A stretch of DNA of 64,000 nucleotides, taken from assembly GCF_001644015.1 (NCBI RefSeq), contig NZ_LUUI01000111.1, positions 58,714 to 122,713 of the forward strand, read 5' to 3'. Both the position numbers and the translations under genes were made by a program. This DNA comes from Methylomonas lenta. Its GTDB lineage: Bacteria; Pseudomonadota; Gammaproteobacteria; Methylococcales; Methylomonadaceae. Position 1 is the first letter of the stretch. Every line of letters starts with the position of its first letter. The notes beneath the pieces were generated by a model. The model saw only the letters and a list, made by a program, of their open reading frames with translations. It was not told where the DNA came from and did not search any database. Below, in pieces: positions 56,617 to 64,000 of the stretch.

Positions 56617-57198
56617 ATGGGCGAATACTTCCTACTAATTTTAGGTACCGCATTAGTCAATAACGTGGTGTTAGTGAAGTTTTTGGGGTTATGCCCCTTT
56701 ATGGGCGTTTCCAATAAACTCGATAGCGCCTTGGGCATGGGGCTGGCGACGACATTTGTATTGACATTGGCATCGGCTGCCAGCTGGGTGCTGGAACATC
56801 GCTTACTGCAGCCTTTTGATATTGGTTTTTTGCGGGTTTTGGGATTCATTTTGGTGATTGCTGCAGTGGTGCAGTTCACGGAAATGGTGATTCATAAAAC
56901 CAGCCCGGTTTTGTATCAGGTGTTGGGCATATTCCTGCCTTTGATTACTACTAATTGTGCTGTTTTGGGTGTGGCGCTGCTTAACATCCAAGAAGACTAT
57001 AACTTCGTACAAAGCCTGATGTTTGGCTTTGGTGCGGCATTGGGTTTTACCTTGGTGATGGTGCTATTTGCCGGTCTCCGTGAACGCCTGGCGTTGATGG
57101 CTGTACCGGCTCTTTTTTCCGGCACTCCTATTGCCTTTATCACCGCCGGCATTTTATCGCTGGCCTTTATGGGATTTGCTGGGCTTTACACCAAATAA
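56617..57198 (+). CDS. rnfA: Rnf electron-transport complex subunit A
   Basis: 193 residues from the ATG at 56617 ([16 protein letters not shown]), the usual RnfA start; a TTG frame reaching back to 56590 overlaps the transcription start predicted from the sigma-54 promoter and is rejected. Six hydrophobic segments, with [15 protein letters not shown] and [16 protein letters not shown] carrying the paired cysteines that hold the intramembrane iron site. In diazotrophs Rnf uses ion-motive force to push electrons from NADH to ferredoxin or flavodoxin for nitrogenase. Followed by 140 bases before rnfB, longer than elsewhere in the operon. Confidence 0.95.
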   Translation: MGEYFLLILGTALVNNVVLVKFLGLCPFMGVSNKLDSALGMGLATTFVLTLASAASWVLEHRLLQPFDIGFLRVLGFILVIAAVVQFTEMVIHKTSPVLYQVLGIFLPLITTNCAVLGVALLNIQEDYNFVQSLMFGFGAALGFTLVMVLFAGLRERLALMAVPALFSGTPIAFITAGILSLAFMGFAGLYTK

Positions 57199-57338
57199 AA
57201 TCATGAATTCTTTTAATGGAACATCAGTAATTTCAGGGCAGACACTTCCGTTGACAATTGCGGGAGCCGCAGCCCAAAAAAAGACCGTCGTGCTAGAGAC
57301 ATTTTGTTGATGACTACGCCAATAATCTGAGACATACC

Positions 57339-57875
57339 ATGTATATACTTTCAGCCATCATTATCCTGACCGCATTAGGCCTGTTTCTAGGCTTAAGCTT
57401 GGGCATTGCGGCTAAGTATCTCAAGGTGGAGTCCGATCCATTGCTTGAGCAGGTTGAAGCGCTAATGCCGGGTTCGCAATGCGGACAATGTGGATTTCCG
57501 GGCTGTAGACCGGCTGCTGAAGCCGTGGTTTCAGGGGCTGCCCCGGTCACTTTATGCCCTCCTGGCGGGACCTCATTAATCGAACAACTTGCCAAATTGC
57601 TGGGAATTGAAGTTGATTTAAGCCAAACCACAGATGCTGATCCCATGGTGGCTAGGGTCAGTGAAGACACTTGTACCGGCTGTACCCGCTGTTTCAAAGT
57701 ATGCCCCACCGATGCCATAGTCGGTGCTCCAAAACAGATTCATGCGGTTGTCGCTGATGCCTGTATCGGCTGTGAAAAATGTATCAATGTCTGTCCGACC
57801 GAATGCCTACAAATGCATCCGATTGAAGTGACTTTGCGCGATTGGCGTTGGCCAAAACCTTTAGTTTCGGCTTAA
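57339..57875 (+). CDS. rnfB: Rnf complex subunit B (iron-sulfur)
   Basis: 178 residues. N-terminal membrane helix (2-24), then a 4Fe-4S domain with cysteines 48, 51, 56 and 73 (SQCGQCGFPGC and LCPPGG), and two ferredoxin-type clusters with cysteines 112/115/118/122 and 142/145/148/152. RnfB hands electrons to the external ferredoxin or flavodoxin. Size is at the short end of the family (about 180-190), without the extra C-terminal clusters of clostridial RnfB. Seven bases separate it from rnfC. Confidence 0.96.
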   Translation: MYILSAIIILTALGLFLGLSLGIAAKYLKVESDPLLEQVEALMPGSQCGQCGFPGCRPAAEAVVSGAAPVTLCPPGGTSLIEQLAKLLGIEVDLSQTTDADPMVARVSEDTCTGCTRCFKVCPTDAIVGAPKQIHAVVADACIGCEKCINVCPTECLQMHPIEVTLRDWRWPKPLVSA

Positions 57876-57882
57876 CCGGAGA

Positions 57883-59430
57883 ATGAGCATGCTGGCTTTA
57901 TTCGAAAACCCCAGATTGCGCGGCGGCATCCATGCCGAGGAGCACAAAAACCAAACCTCCGGTGTTCCGATTGCTTTGGATATGCCACTACCAAAAAAGC
58001 TTTTCATCCCGGTCCAGCAACACGTTGGCAAACCTGCCGAACCACTGGTAAAAGTCGGCGATAAAGTGCTTAAAGGCCAATTACTGGCGCACAGTCAGGG
58101 TACGATTTCAGCCCCAGTGCATGCGCCCAGCTCCGGCATTATTGCCGATGTTGTGGAATACCCTGCTCCACACCCCTCGGCTTTGCCGATACGCACCATC
58201 ATTATTCAAACCGATGGCTTGGATCAGTGGGCAGCAGTTGATATTCCGACAGATCCCTTCCAGCTGGCTGCGACAGAAATTTGTGCCCGCGTAGGCGCTG
58301 CCGGCGTGGTGGGTTTAGGCGGCGCGGTGTTTCCGTCAGCAGTTAAATTGGATCTGGGTCGTAAAAACAAAATCCATACCTTAATCATTAATGCCGGTGA
58401 ATGTGAGCCCTATCTAACCTGCGATGATAGGCTCATGCAGGAACGCGCAGGAGAAATCGTTTCAGGCATCAGGCTGATGCTGCTTGGAATGAACGCACCT
58501 GAGGCCACTATCGGCATAGAAGACAACAAACCCGAGGCTTATGCAGCCATGCGCACTGCCTGTGCAGCGTTTGCGAATATCAAAGTGGTGCAAGTGCCAA
58601 CCCGCTACCCGATGGGGTGGGATCGGCAAATGCTGCGTTACCTGACCGGCTGGGAAATTCCGGCCGATGGCAGGGCAACCGACATTGGAGTGGTAATCCA
58701 TAACGTTGCCACTGCGCATGCTGTCTATCGCGCGGTTTGTCTGGGCCAACCGTTGATCACTCGTGTGGTGACAGTGTCCGGCAGCGCAGTGGATAAACCG
58801 CAAAATGTCGAAGTGTTGATTGGCACCTTGATGTCGGAAGTGCTGGCGCATTGTGAGGTGAAAAAGACTAAAGTTGCCCGACTGATTATGGGAGGCCCCA
58901 TGATGGGCGATGCTCTGCCCATCAGTGAAGTACCGGTAGTAAAAGCCTGCAGCGGCATTTTGGCTTTATCTGAACAAGATATCGAATTACCCGAAGTCAA
59001 ACCCTGTATTCGTTGCTCGACCTGCGTAACTGCCTGCCCTGTGGGCTTGCTGCCCTTGGAAATGGCTAGCCGCATTCGCGCCAATCAACTGGATGCCGCG
59101 GTGGACTTAGGTCTAAAAGACTGCATCAATTGCGGCAGCTGTTCTTATGTTTGCCCCTCAAGTATTCCGTTAGTGCATTACTTTAAATTCGCTGCCGGTG
59201 AGCTGTATAAACGCCAGCAGATGGAGCATAAAGCCGAACAAACCAAACGCCTGATCGATGATCGTAACCAACGCATGGAAATTATTCGTCTGGAGCAGGA
59301 AGCCGAAGCCCGGCGAGTAATGGAGGCACGCGCCGCCCGTGCCCGCGAACAAGAATTGGCCAAACAAAAAGCTCAACAAGCACTCAGTGACATAGCGACC
59401 AAAGTCACTGTAGAGGAAGGAAACTCATGA
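57883..59430 (+). CDS. rnfC: Rnf complex subunit C (NADH-binding iron-sulfur protein)
   Basis: 515 residues. RnfC is the peripheral NADH-oxidising subunit. Visible are the N-terminal segment RGGIHAEEHKNQTSGVPI, KVLKGQLLAHSQG, the NADH/FMN-binding region VGLGGAVFPSAVKL and NAGECEPYLTCDDRLMQE, and two 4Fe-4S motifs CIRCSTCVTACP (about 369-380) and CINCGSCSYVCP (about 408-419). A charged coiled-coil tail (RLEQEAEARRVMEARAARA) follows, moderate in length compared with E. coli RsxC. It overlaps rnfD by 4 bases (ATGA). Confidence 0.96.
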   Translation: MSMLALFENPRLRGGIHAEEHKNQTSGVPIALDMPLPKKLFIPVQQHVGKPAEPLVKVGDKVLKGQLLAHSQGTISAPVHAPSSGIIADVVEYPAPHPSALPIRTIIIQTDGLDQWAAVDIPTDPFQLAATEICARVGAAGVVGLGGAVFPSAVKLDLGRKNKIHTLIINAGECEPYLTCDDRLMQERAGEIVSGIRLMLLGMNAPEATIGIEDNKPEAYAAMRTACAAFANIKVVQVPTRYPMGWDRQMLRYLTGWEIPADGRATDIGVVIHNVATAHAVYRAVCLGQPLITRVVTVSGSAVDKPQNVEVLIGTLMSEVLAHCEVKKTKVARLIMGGPMMGDALPISEVPVVKACSGILALSEQDIELPEVKPCIRCSTCVTACPVGLLPLEMASRIRANQLDAAVDLGLKDCINCGSCSYVCPSSIPLVHYFKFAAGELYKRQQMEHKAEQTKRLIDDRNQRMEIIRLEQEAEARRVMEARAARAREQELAKQKAQQALSDIATKVTVEEGNS

Positions 59431-60485
59431 GCATCAAACCCGTCAGCGGTCCACACCTCATCGCCGTTCGGCGTGTCGACGACATCATGCGCAAGGTGAT
59501 TATCGCCCTGTTGCCGGCGACTGCCTGGGGCATATTTTTGTTTGGTTGGCCGGCTTTATATTTATCTGTAGTGACCATACTTTCTGCGCTGGTATTTGAA
59601 GCCTTTTGCCTTAAATTAAAAGGTGTCGCAGCAACCCCGTATTTATACGATGGTTCGGCCATACTCACCGGTCTGCTCGTGGTGATGACACTGCCACCCT
59701 GGGCACCTTGGTGGATAGGTGTAGTAGGTTCTGCGTTTGCCATTATTCTGGGTAAACAGGTCTATGGCGGCTTGGGGCAAAATGTGTTCAATCCTGCCAT
59801 GTTGGCGCGAGTAGCCTTATTGATTTCCTTTCCTATCGAAATGACCACATGGGTCAAGGTCAAGCCGATTTTCGTCGGCCCAGGCATCATCGATAGTTTG
59901 TCGATTACCTTTTCCGGCATGGTGCCCGATGCTGTCATAGGCGCAACTACCTTAGGCGCGGTAAAAACCGGATTCTCTCTGCATCAGACCTTGCCTGAAA
60001 TTCTGCATGACTACTCCCCTGCTTTGGACTTCATTGGCTGGGGAAGAGGCAGCATGGGCGAAACCTCCAGTTTGTTGATTATAGCCGGCGGCCTATGGTT
60101 GCTCAGGCAGGGTGTGATTCAGTGGTATGCGCCACTATCCCTGCTGCTAACCATCACGGTGTTGTCTAGTACATTTCATTTGACAGATGACCTACATTAT
60201 CTCGGTCCATGGGTACATCTCAATTCCGGTGGCGTCATGCTGGTGGCGTTTTTTATCGCCACCGATTACGTCACCACACCTAATACCCCCTTGGGACAAA
60301 GCCTGTTTGGTATCGGTTGCGGGGCATTGATTTATATCATCCGTACTTGGGGTGGTTATCCCGAAGGCTCTGGCTTTGCAATTTTGTTGATGAATGCGGT
60401 AACACCGCTAATCGATCATTATATTCGCCCACGCATTTACGGGCGTTACCGCAATGGCAAACCCATTGAAAGTAATCAGCCTTGA
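59427..60485 (+). CDS. rnfD: Rnf complex subunit D (membrane flavoprotein)
   Basis: 352 residues, nine to ten hydrophobic segments. RnfD carries covalent FMN on a threonine of GAT-type motif (here VIGATTLGAVKTG, near residue 174) and conducts the pumped ion. Other hallmarks: LPATAWGIFLFGW, YDGSAILTGLLVVMTLPPW, LGQNVFNPAMLARV and ATDYVTTPNTPLGQ. It is the counterpart of NqrB in the same window. It shares 4 bases with rnfC, and its stop is 11 bases before the rnfG start. Confidence 0.96.
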   Translation: MSIKPVSGPHLIAVRRVDDIMRKVIIALLPATAWGIFLFGWPALYLSVVTILSALVFEAFCLKLKGVAATPYLYDGSAILTGLLVVMTLPPWAPWWIGVVGSAFAIILGKQVYGGLGQNVFNPAMLARVALLISFPIEMTTWVKVKPIFVGPGIIDSLSITFSGMVPDAVIGATTLGAVKTGFSLHQTLPEILHDYSPALDFIGWGRGSMGETSSLLIIAGGLWLLRQGVIQWYAPLSLLLTITVLSSTFHLTDDLHYLGPWVHLNSGGVMLVAFFIATDYVTTPNTPLGQSLFGIGCGALIYIIRTWGGYPEGSGFAILLMNAVTPLIDHYIRPRIYGRYRNGKPIESNQP

Positions 60486-60493
60486 GGACAGTC

Positions 60494-61231
60494 ATGAGTT
60501 CTGAACCTATTAAAGAACAAGCGACTACCGACTCTTGGAAGGTTAAAGTTGCAACCCGCTTAAAAACCAAGCTGGCAACTTTCCTGGAGCCGGCCAACCT
60601 AGAGCGGTTGCGTCCCACCCTGGGTTATCAGACGGCTGTTTTGGCAATCTTTGCCTTGCTGGCCAGCATATTATTGGGATTCGCCGATTTAGCCACCCGC
60701 GATGTCATTCAATTAAGGCTGGAAGAAGACTTGAAAGCCAGCTTGGAAGAAGTGGTGCCAGCGGATTTGTACGACAACAATTTACTGGCAGACAGTATCA
60801 CGCTGGCATCCACTGACAACAATCTTGGTGCAGATCAAACCATCGTATATCTGGCTAAAAAGCAGGGTGTGTTAAATGCTGTATGTTTTAAATTCTTCGC
60901 ACCGGATGGTTATGCCGGGCCGATTAGTCTGGTGATGGGTATCGATAAAAATGGCGAAATTCTGGGTGTACGGGTGATTACCCACGTTGAAACCCCAGGC
61001 CTGGGTGACAAAATTGAAATAAGTAAATCCAAATGGATTTTGAGCTTTAACGGCAAATCGCTGGACAACCTGACCGTCGCGCAATGGTCCGTTAAAAAAG
61101 ACGGCGGCGTTTTTGATCAATTTGCCGGCGCAACCATTACCCCGCGCAAAGTGGTGCAGGCGATTAAGCGGGGCTTGGATTTTTATAAAGCACATCAGGC
61201 TGAGTTGCTTAATGCTGCTGCTTTACATTGA
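60494..61231 (+). CDS. rnfG: Rnf complex subunit G (covalent FMN protein)
   Basis: 245 residues from the ATG at 60494, which follows a TTGAGGAC ribosome site; a TTG at 60482 gives four more residues but lies on the rnfD stop. A membrane helix near 45-65 anchors a periplasmic FMN domain. The flavinylation motif is GATITP (FDQFAGATITPRKVV, near residue 220), using a threonine as in NqrC. GVRVITHVETPGLGDKIE is the second hallmark. The first 40 residues, basic and glutamate-containing, are longer than in E. coli RsxG. Confidence 0.94.
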   Translation: MSSEPIKEQATTDSWKVKVATRLKTKLATFLEPANLERLRPTLGYQTAVLAIFALLASILLGFADLATRDVIQLRLEEDLKASLEEVVPADLYDNNLLADSITLASTDNNLGADQTIVYLAKKQGVLNAVCFKFFAPDGYAGPISLVMGIDKNGEILGVRVITHVETPGLGDKIEISKSKWILSFNGKSLDNLTVAQWSVKKDGGVFDQFAGATITPRKVVQAIKRGLDFYKAHQAELLNAAALH

Positions 61232-61307
61232 TACCGTAGGCAGAAATTAACTCGATTAAACACTAGTGAAATCGAGCGTTTCCGGCAAACCTTCTGGAGA
61301 ATTGACA

Positions 61308-62021
61308 ATGAAACTCTCAACATTATTTTCTGAACCTTACCGAAAAATCGCTAAAGACGGTTTGTGGGACAACAACGTGGTGCTCACGCAAAATCTGGCA
61401 CTTTGCCCCCTATTGGCCGTCACCGGCACCGCGACAAATGGACTGGGTATGGGGCTGGCGACCATGGTGGTGATGGTGGCATCCAATGCAGCGGTATCTG
61501 TGAATCGGCAATTGATTCCTGCAGAAATCCGCATTCCGATTTTCGTATTGTTAATCGCCGCGTTGGTCACCTTGGTGGATATTTTTCTGAATGCCTGGAT
61601 GCATGAATTACATAAGGTGTTGGGATTGTTTATTCCATTGATTGTGACTAATTGCGTGATTCTAGGCCGGGCAGAAGCCTTTGCCTCCAAGCAGCCGTTA
61701 ATGCCGTCGATTTGGGATGGTTTGATGATGAGCGTGGGTTTTACTCTGGCGTTGGTGGTGCTGGGTGCTTTGCGGGAAATTAGCGGCGCAGGTACTTTGT
61801 TTGCCAATGCCTCGGTATTGTTGGGCGAAAGTTTTAGGTTTATGGAGTTGACCATCATTCCCGAATATAAGGGTTTTTTACTGATGGCGTTACCCCCAGG
61901 CGGCTTCATCATGCTAGGTTTTATGGTGGCGGCCAAACGTTTGCTGGATAAAAAAGCCGTAGAAAAACCAGCCTCAAATTTAGACATTACAGACCTGCAA
62001 TTGGCAGAGCAAGACAGTTAA
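61308..62021 (+). CDS. rnfE: Rnf complex subunit E
   Basis: 237 residues starting at the ATG 61308 after a CTGGAGAA ribosome site; a GTG at 61266 adds 14 unconserved residues. Six hydrophobic segments. The stretches DNNVVLTQNLALCPLLAVTGTATNG and FIPLIVTNCVILGRAEAFASK hold the cysteines that pair with those of RnfA. It is the counterpart of NqrD ([16 protein letters not shown]). It ends 11 bases before rnfH. Confidence 0.95.
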   Translation: MKLSTLFSEPYRKIAKDGLWDNNVVLTQNLALCPLLAVTGTATNGLGMGLATMVVMVASNAAVSVNRQLIPAEIRIPIFVLLIAALVTLVDIFLNAWMHELHKVLGLFIPLIVTNCVILGRAEAFASKQPLMPSIWDGLMMSVGFTLALVVLGALREISGAGTLFANASVLLGESFRFMELTIIPEYKGFLLMALPPGGFIMLGFMVAAKRLLDKKAVEKPASNLDITDLQLAEQDS

Positions 62022-62032
62022 GGAGCGCAATC

Positions 62033-62302
62033 ATGAACGTAGGAGTGTGTTATGCAGAAGCCGACAGGCAATTGTGGTTGCGACTGGAGGTGCCCGATGG
62101 CAGTACCGTGCAACAGGCTATCGAGCTGTCCGGCGTTTTAAGCCAATATTCTCATATCGATCTAACCACGCAAAAAGTCGGCATTTTCGGCAAGTTGGCT
62201 AAATTGGATGCCCCGGTCAAAGAAGGTGACCGGGTGGAAATTTACCGCAAAATCACTGCTGATCCACAGCAAGTACAGCGGCGGCGTATCGATGTGGACT
62301 AA
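62033..62302 (+). CDS. rnfH: RnfH ubiquitin-fold protein
   Basis: 89 residues. The RnfH family has a beta-grasp fold and closes rnf operons of proteobacterial diazotrophs; biochemical role unknown. Family features: VGVCYAEADRQLWLRLEVPDG, VGIFGKLAKLDAPVKEGDRVEIYR and the ending LTADPQQ-like KITADPQQVQRRR. Starts 11 bases after rnfE with a GGAGCG ribosome site. A closely related copy is linked to ratA in genomes without nif genes, but context here is clearly nif-type. Confidence 0.92.
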   Translation: MNVGVCYAEADRQLWLRLEVPDGSTVQQAIELSGVLSQYSHIDLTTQKVGIFGKLAKLDAPVKEGDRVEIYRKITADPQQVQRRRIDVD

Positions 62303-62329
62303 ACAAATTTTTTAATCAGGAGACTCTCC

Positions 62330-62899
62330 ATGCTACTCGAAGACTTTGATAAACAAGGTTTGACTTTCATCACCAACGTTCTGGGGACAACCAGCGTAAA
62401 AGGCGTATCAGCCTATCGCGGCGAGTTTGTATTAATCCAAGGCTCATTTCGCGAAGGCTCGACAACCGATCGCAAACCACCAGAATTATTGCTGCGTCAA
62501 TCTGCAATTTTGGCCGACAGTGAAAAACTTATTTTCGTTAATGGATTATTCGACGAGTTGCAACACATTCCGGTGTTTCTGGAAAAATATAAACCCGTGC
62601 TAACACCCGATACTTTAACCCTGTTTTATGTGGAAAACATCAGTACGCCAATGCTGATCGAGCTGGACGGCATCACGTTAAAACTCTTGCCTTACAAAGA
62701 AGGCATGGTGTGGAACGAAACCATGGAAACACTGTATATCGAAAAAGCCGATTTAAAAGGCCAATCCGCTGAAGATAAAGTGGTGACCGTTTATGAAGCC
62801 GCCAAAAGCTTTAAGATCAAAGCCGATCCTATCAGTTTTGATGAAGCCTTGACTAAAACCATCGTGGTTAAAAAAGACGCCGCAGTCGGCCCGGTTTAA
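62330..62899 (+). CDS. Uncharacterised protein in the rnf-nafY operon
   Basis: 189 residues; no family recognised. It is predicted soluble, without signal peptide, membrane helix or cysteine. Mixed alpha/beta appearance: MLLEDFDKQGLTFITNVLG at the start, a tract of alternating hydrophobics in the middle (LIFVNGLFDELQHIPVFLEK and LTLFYVENISTPMLIELDG), and a lysine-rich end. The lack of cysteines argues against an iron-sulfur or haem role. It sits 27 bases after rnfH with a CAGGAGA ribosome site and 20 bases before the rhodanese gene, so it should be expressed with Rnf under NifA control and probably helps nitrogenase or Rnf function. Confidence 0.8.
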   Translation: MLLEDFDKQGLTFITNVLGTTSVKGVSAYRGEFVLIQGSFREGSTTDRKPPELLLRQSAILADSEKLIFVNGLFDELQHIPVFLEKYKPVLTPDTLTLFYVENISTPMLIELDGITLKLLPYKEGMVWNETMETLYIEKADLKGQSAEDKVVTVYEAAKSFKIKADPISFDEALTKTIVVKKDAAVGPV

Positions 62900-62919
62900 T
62901 CAACGCACAGGTAACAATC

Positions 62920-63240
62920 ATGAAGCCGTTCAAAACAGTCTCTGCCAGTGAAGTTAAACAGTTAATCAGCGATATCAAACCGTTAATTCTGGATTGCCGG
63001 GATTTAAAGGATTACCGCGCCGGTCACATCGACAACGCCATGCATGTGCATGAGCAATTACGCGATAGTCTGATCAAAAAAGCCGACAAGGCGCAGGATA
63101 TGTCGATTTATTGCTATTTCGGTCATGCCAGCGAGCATTTGGCGGAGATGTTTTGCGATTTCGGCTTCAAACAAGTCTACAGTCTGGCAGGCGGCTATGC
63201 CAGCTGGAAGGAACATATCAACTCAACAGGTGATTTATGA
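62920..63240 (+). CDS. Rhodanese-like sulfurtransferase of the nif/rnf region
   Basis: 106 residues, one rhodanese domain. The active-site cysteine is C65 in IYCYFGHASEH, followed by the expected small-residue loop; DCRDLKDYRAGHI is the N-terminal hallmark, GGYASWKEHI the C-terminal one. Rhodaneses move sulfane sulfur; in Azotobacter a nif-linked rhodanese (RhdN) lies in the same nif region. It overlaps nafY start by 4 bases (ATGA). Role in sulfur supply for cluster assembly is inference. Confidence 0.88.
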   Translation: MKPFKTVSASEVKQLISDIKPLILDCRDLKDYRAGHIDNAMHVHEQLRDSLIKKADKAQDMSIYCYFGHASEHLAEMFCDFGFKQVYSLAGGYASWKEHINSTGDL

Positions 63241-63944
63241 GTCAATTATCCCGAGAACTGGCTTTACGCATCGCGTTGGCTGCCCGCGTCCTGCCCGGTG
63301 TCGACGTCCCCAAACTGCTCAGCATCATGCACGATAAAGTCGGCTCGCCGCTGGACGATGAAAAACTAAAAGCCATTACCGTGACTAATTTAAAAACCGG
63401 TATTGGTAGCCTGGATGGTGAAGAAGACGGCGAAGATATTGGTATTGGCCTGGAAAACATCAAACTGGCCGTGCGTTATTTGTGGGGCGAGGAAGAGGAA
63501 GATGAAGGTCTGCCGGAAATTCAGACTTATAAGGATGGCGATATTCCGGAATCGATTCGGGTGGCGGTGGCTTCAAATAGCGCTGCACTGCTAAACGGTC
63601 ATTTCGGTTCCTGCATTCGCTTTTTGGTCTATCAATTATCCCGCACGGAATGCCGTTTGATCGATATCCGATCCACAGTGGAAGCCGACAGTGCCGAAGA
63701 TCGTAATTTGTTTCGCGCCAGCATGATTCAGGATTGCCATGTGTTATTCATACAATCCATCGGTGGCCCGGCCGCAGCCAAGGTCATTCGTGCCGATATA
63801 TATCCTATCAAGGTGCCGGAAGTGATCGATGCGGTGGAAAAACTCACAGAATTCCAACAAGTCTTCGACGCCGCACCACCCTGGATGGCAAAGGCCCTTG
63901 GCCGCAGTCCTGAAGAAAGAAAACGCTTTGCCTTGCATGAGTAA
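63237..63944 (+). CDS. nafY: FeMo-cofactor binding protein NafY
   Basis: 235 residues in two parts. The first ~90 residues form the helical NafY N-terminal domain (RELALRIALAARVLPGVDVPKLL), which binds apo-dinitrogenase in the Azotobacter protein. A very acidic linker (GEEEEDEG) leads to the NifX/NafY cofactor domain with H122 in LLNGHFGSC, at the place of the cofactor-binding histidine H121 of Azotobacter NafY. NafY holds FeMo-cofactor and shields apo-nitrogenase before insertion. Adjacent rnf genes match the Azotobacter linkage of nafY and rnf1. Confidence 0.9.
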   Translation: MSQLSRELALRIALAARVLPGVDVPKLLSIMHDKVGSPLDDEKLKAITVTNLKTGIGSLDGEEDGEDIGIGLENIKLAVRYLWGEEEEDEGLPEIQTYKDGDIPESIRVAVASNSAALLNGHFGSCIRFLVYQLSRTECRLIDIRSTVEADSAEDRNLFRASMIQDCHVLFIQSIGGPAAAKVIRADIYPIKVPEVIDAVEKLTEFQQVFDAAPPWMAKALGRSPEERKRFALHE

Positions 63945-63972
63945 GCAAATTTTCGGAGACTAAGGAATATGC

Positions 63973-64000
63973 ATGAAATATCATATGCAAGAATCCTGTG
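63973..64000 (+). CDS. Start of a further gene (cut by window edge)
   Basis: After an AAGGA ribosome site, ATG at 63973 opens a frame MKYHMQESC that runs off the window. An ATG at 63969 is closer to the ribosome site than usual and is less likely. Twenty-eight bases are too few to identify the product. Confidence 0.3.

Overview
The window reads as ordinary chromosome of a gammaproteobacterium. The gene families (Na+-NQR with its NqrM maturation factor, a NifL-NifA pair, DraT-DraG, an Rnf operon tied to nif genes, RibB with a degenerate RibA domain, NnrS, several MASE1/PAS/GGDEF/EAL and HD-GYP proteins) fit a nitrogen-fixing gammaproteobacterial methanotroph such as a Methylomonas/Methylobacter relative. 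No methane-oxidation gene lies in the window, so that genus-level placement is inference.

Layout. 1-7.7 kb: 5' part of PEP carboxylase (ppc), divergent from an NhaR-type LysR regulator, then two cyclic-di-GMP enzymes (a soluble winged-helix-PAS-PAS-GGDEF-EAL protein and a membrane MASE1-PAS-PAS-GGDEF-EAL protein). 7.7-13.4 kb (minus strand): a compact operon nrdR-ribD-ribE-ribB(X)-ribH-nusB-thiL-pgpA. 13.4-18.4 kb: MscK-like mechanosensitive channel, class II aldolase-like protein, glutaredoxin, tandem PilZ protein. 18.5-23.1 kb (minus): a five-gene operon made of a 47-residue putative lipoprotein missed by standard length cut-offs, an XpaC-like protein, a TelA-like protein, an SPFH/GYF protein and a double zinc-ribbon membrane protein. 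23.2-32 kb: DmeF-type metal exporter, split YeeE/YedE transporter, xseA, a SulP relic, aminotransferase, folP and a D-cysteine desulfhydrase/ACC deaminase-like gene, a HerA-type ATPase, nqrM. 32-38.1 kb (minus): nqrABCDEF with a plausible promoter, a leader hairpin and a terminator. 38.2-42.7 kb: metallophosphoesterase, ispG, a nested inverted repeat, nnrS and a ferritin-like DUF455 gene. 42.7-51.3 kb: a patchy region with an octaheme cytochrome-TPR protein and a very large PhnD-PAS-GAF-HD-GYP protein, embedded among gene relics (porin-like, sulfatase-like, DUF4398-like). 51.3-64 kb: nitrogen-fixation control and electron supply: draT-draG, nifL-nifA (minus) and, divergently, rnfABCDGEH followed by an unidentified protein, a rhodanese and nafY.

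How the parts work together. Between nifL and rnfA there is a perfect palindromic NifA activator site (TGT-N10-ACA) and one sigma-54 -24/-12 promoter facing each way. This predicts that NifA drives both its own operon and the Rnf complex that supplies low-potential electrons to nitrogenase, while DraT/DraG switch nitrogenase reductase off and on post-translationally and NafY protects or carries FeMo-cofactor. The same window holds the homologous Na+-NQR complex, which runs in the respiratory direction. Cyclic-di-GMP signalling is the second theme, with three turnover enzymes and one tandem PilZ receptor. The most unusual items are the winged-helix DNA-binding domain fused directly to a GGDEF-EAL enzyme, the PhnD-sensor HD-GYP protein next to an octaheme cytochrome, and the XpaC/TelA/SPFH/zinc-ribbon operon with its tiny putative lipoprotein. 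No CRISPR array, tRNA, rRNA or intact insertion sequence was seen.
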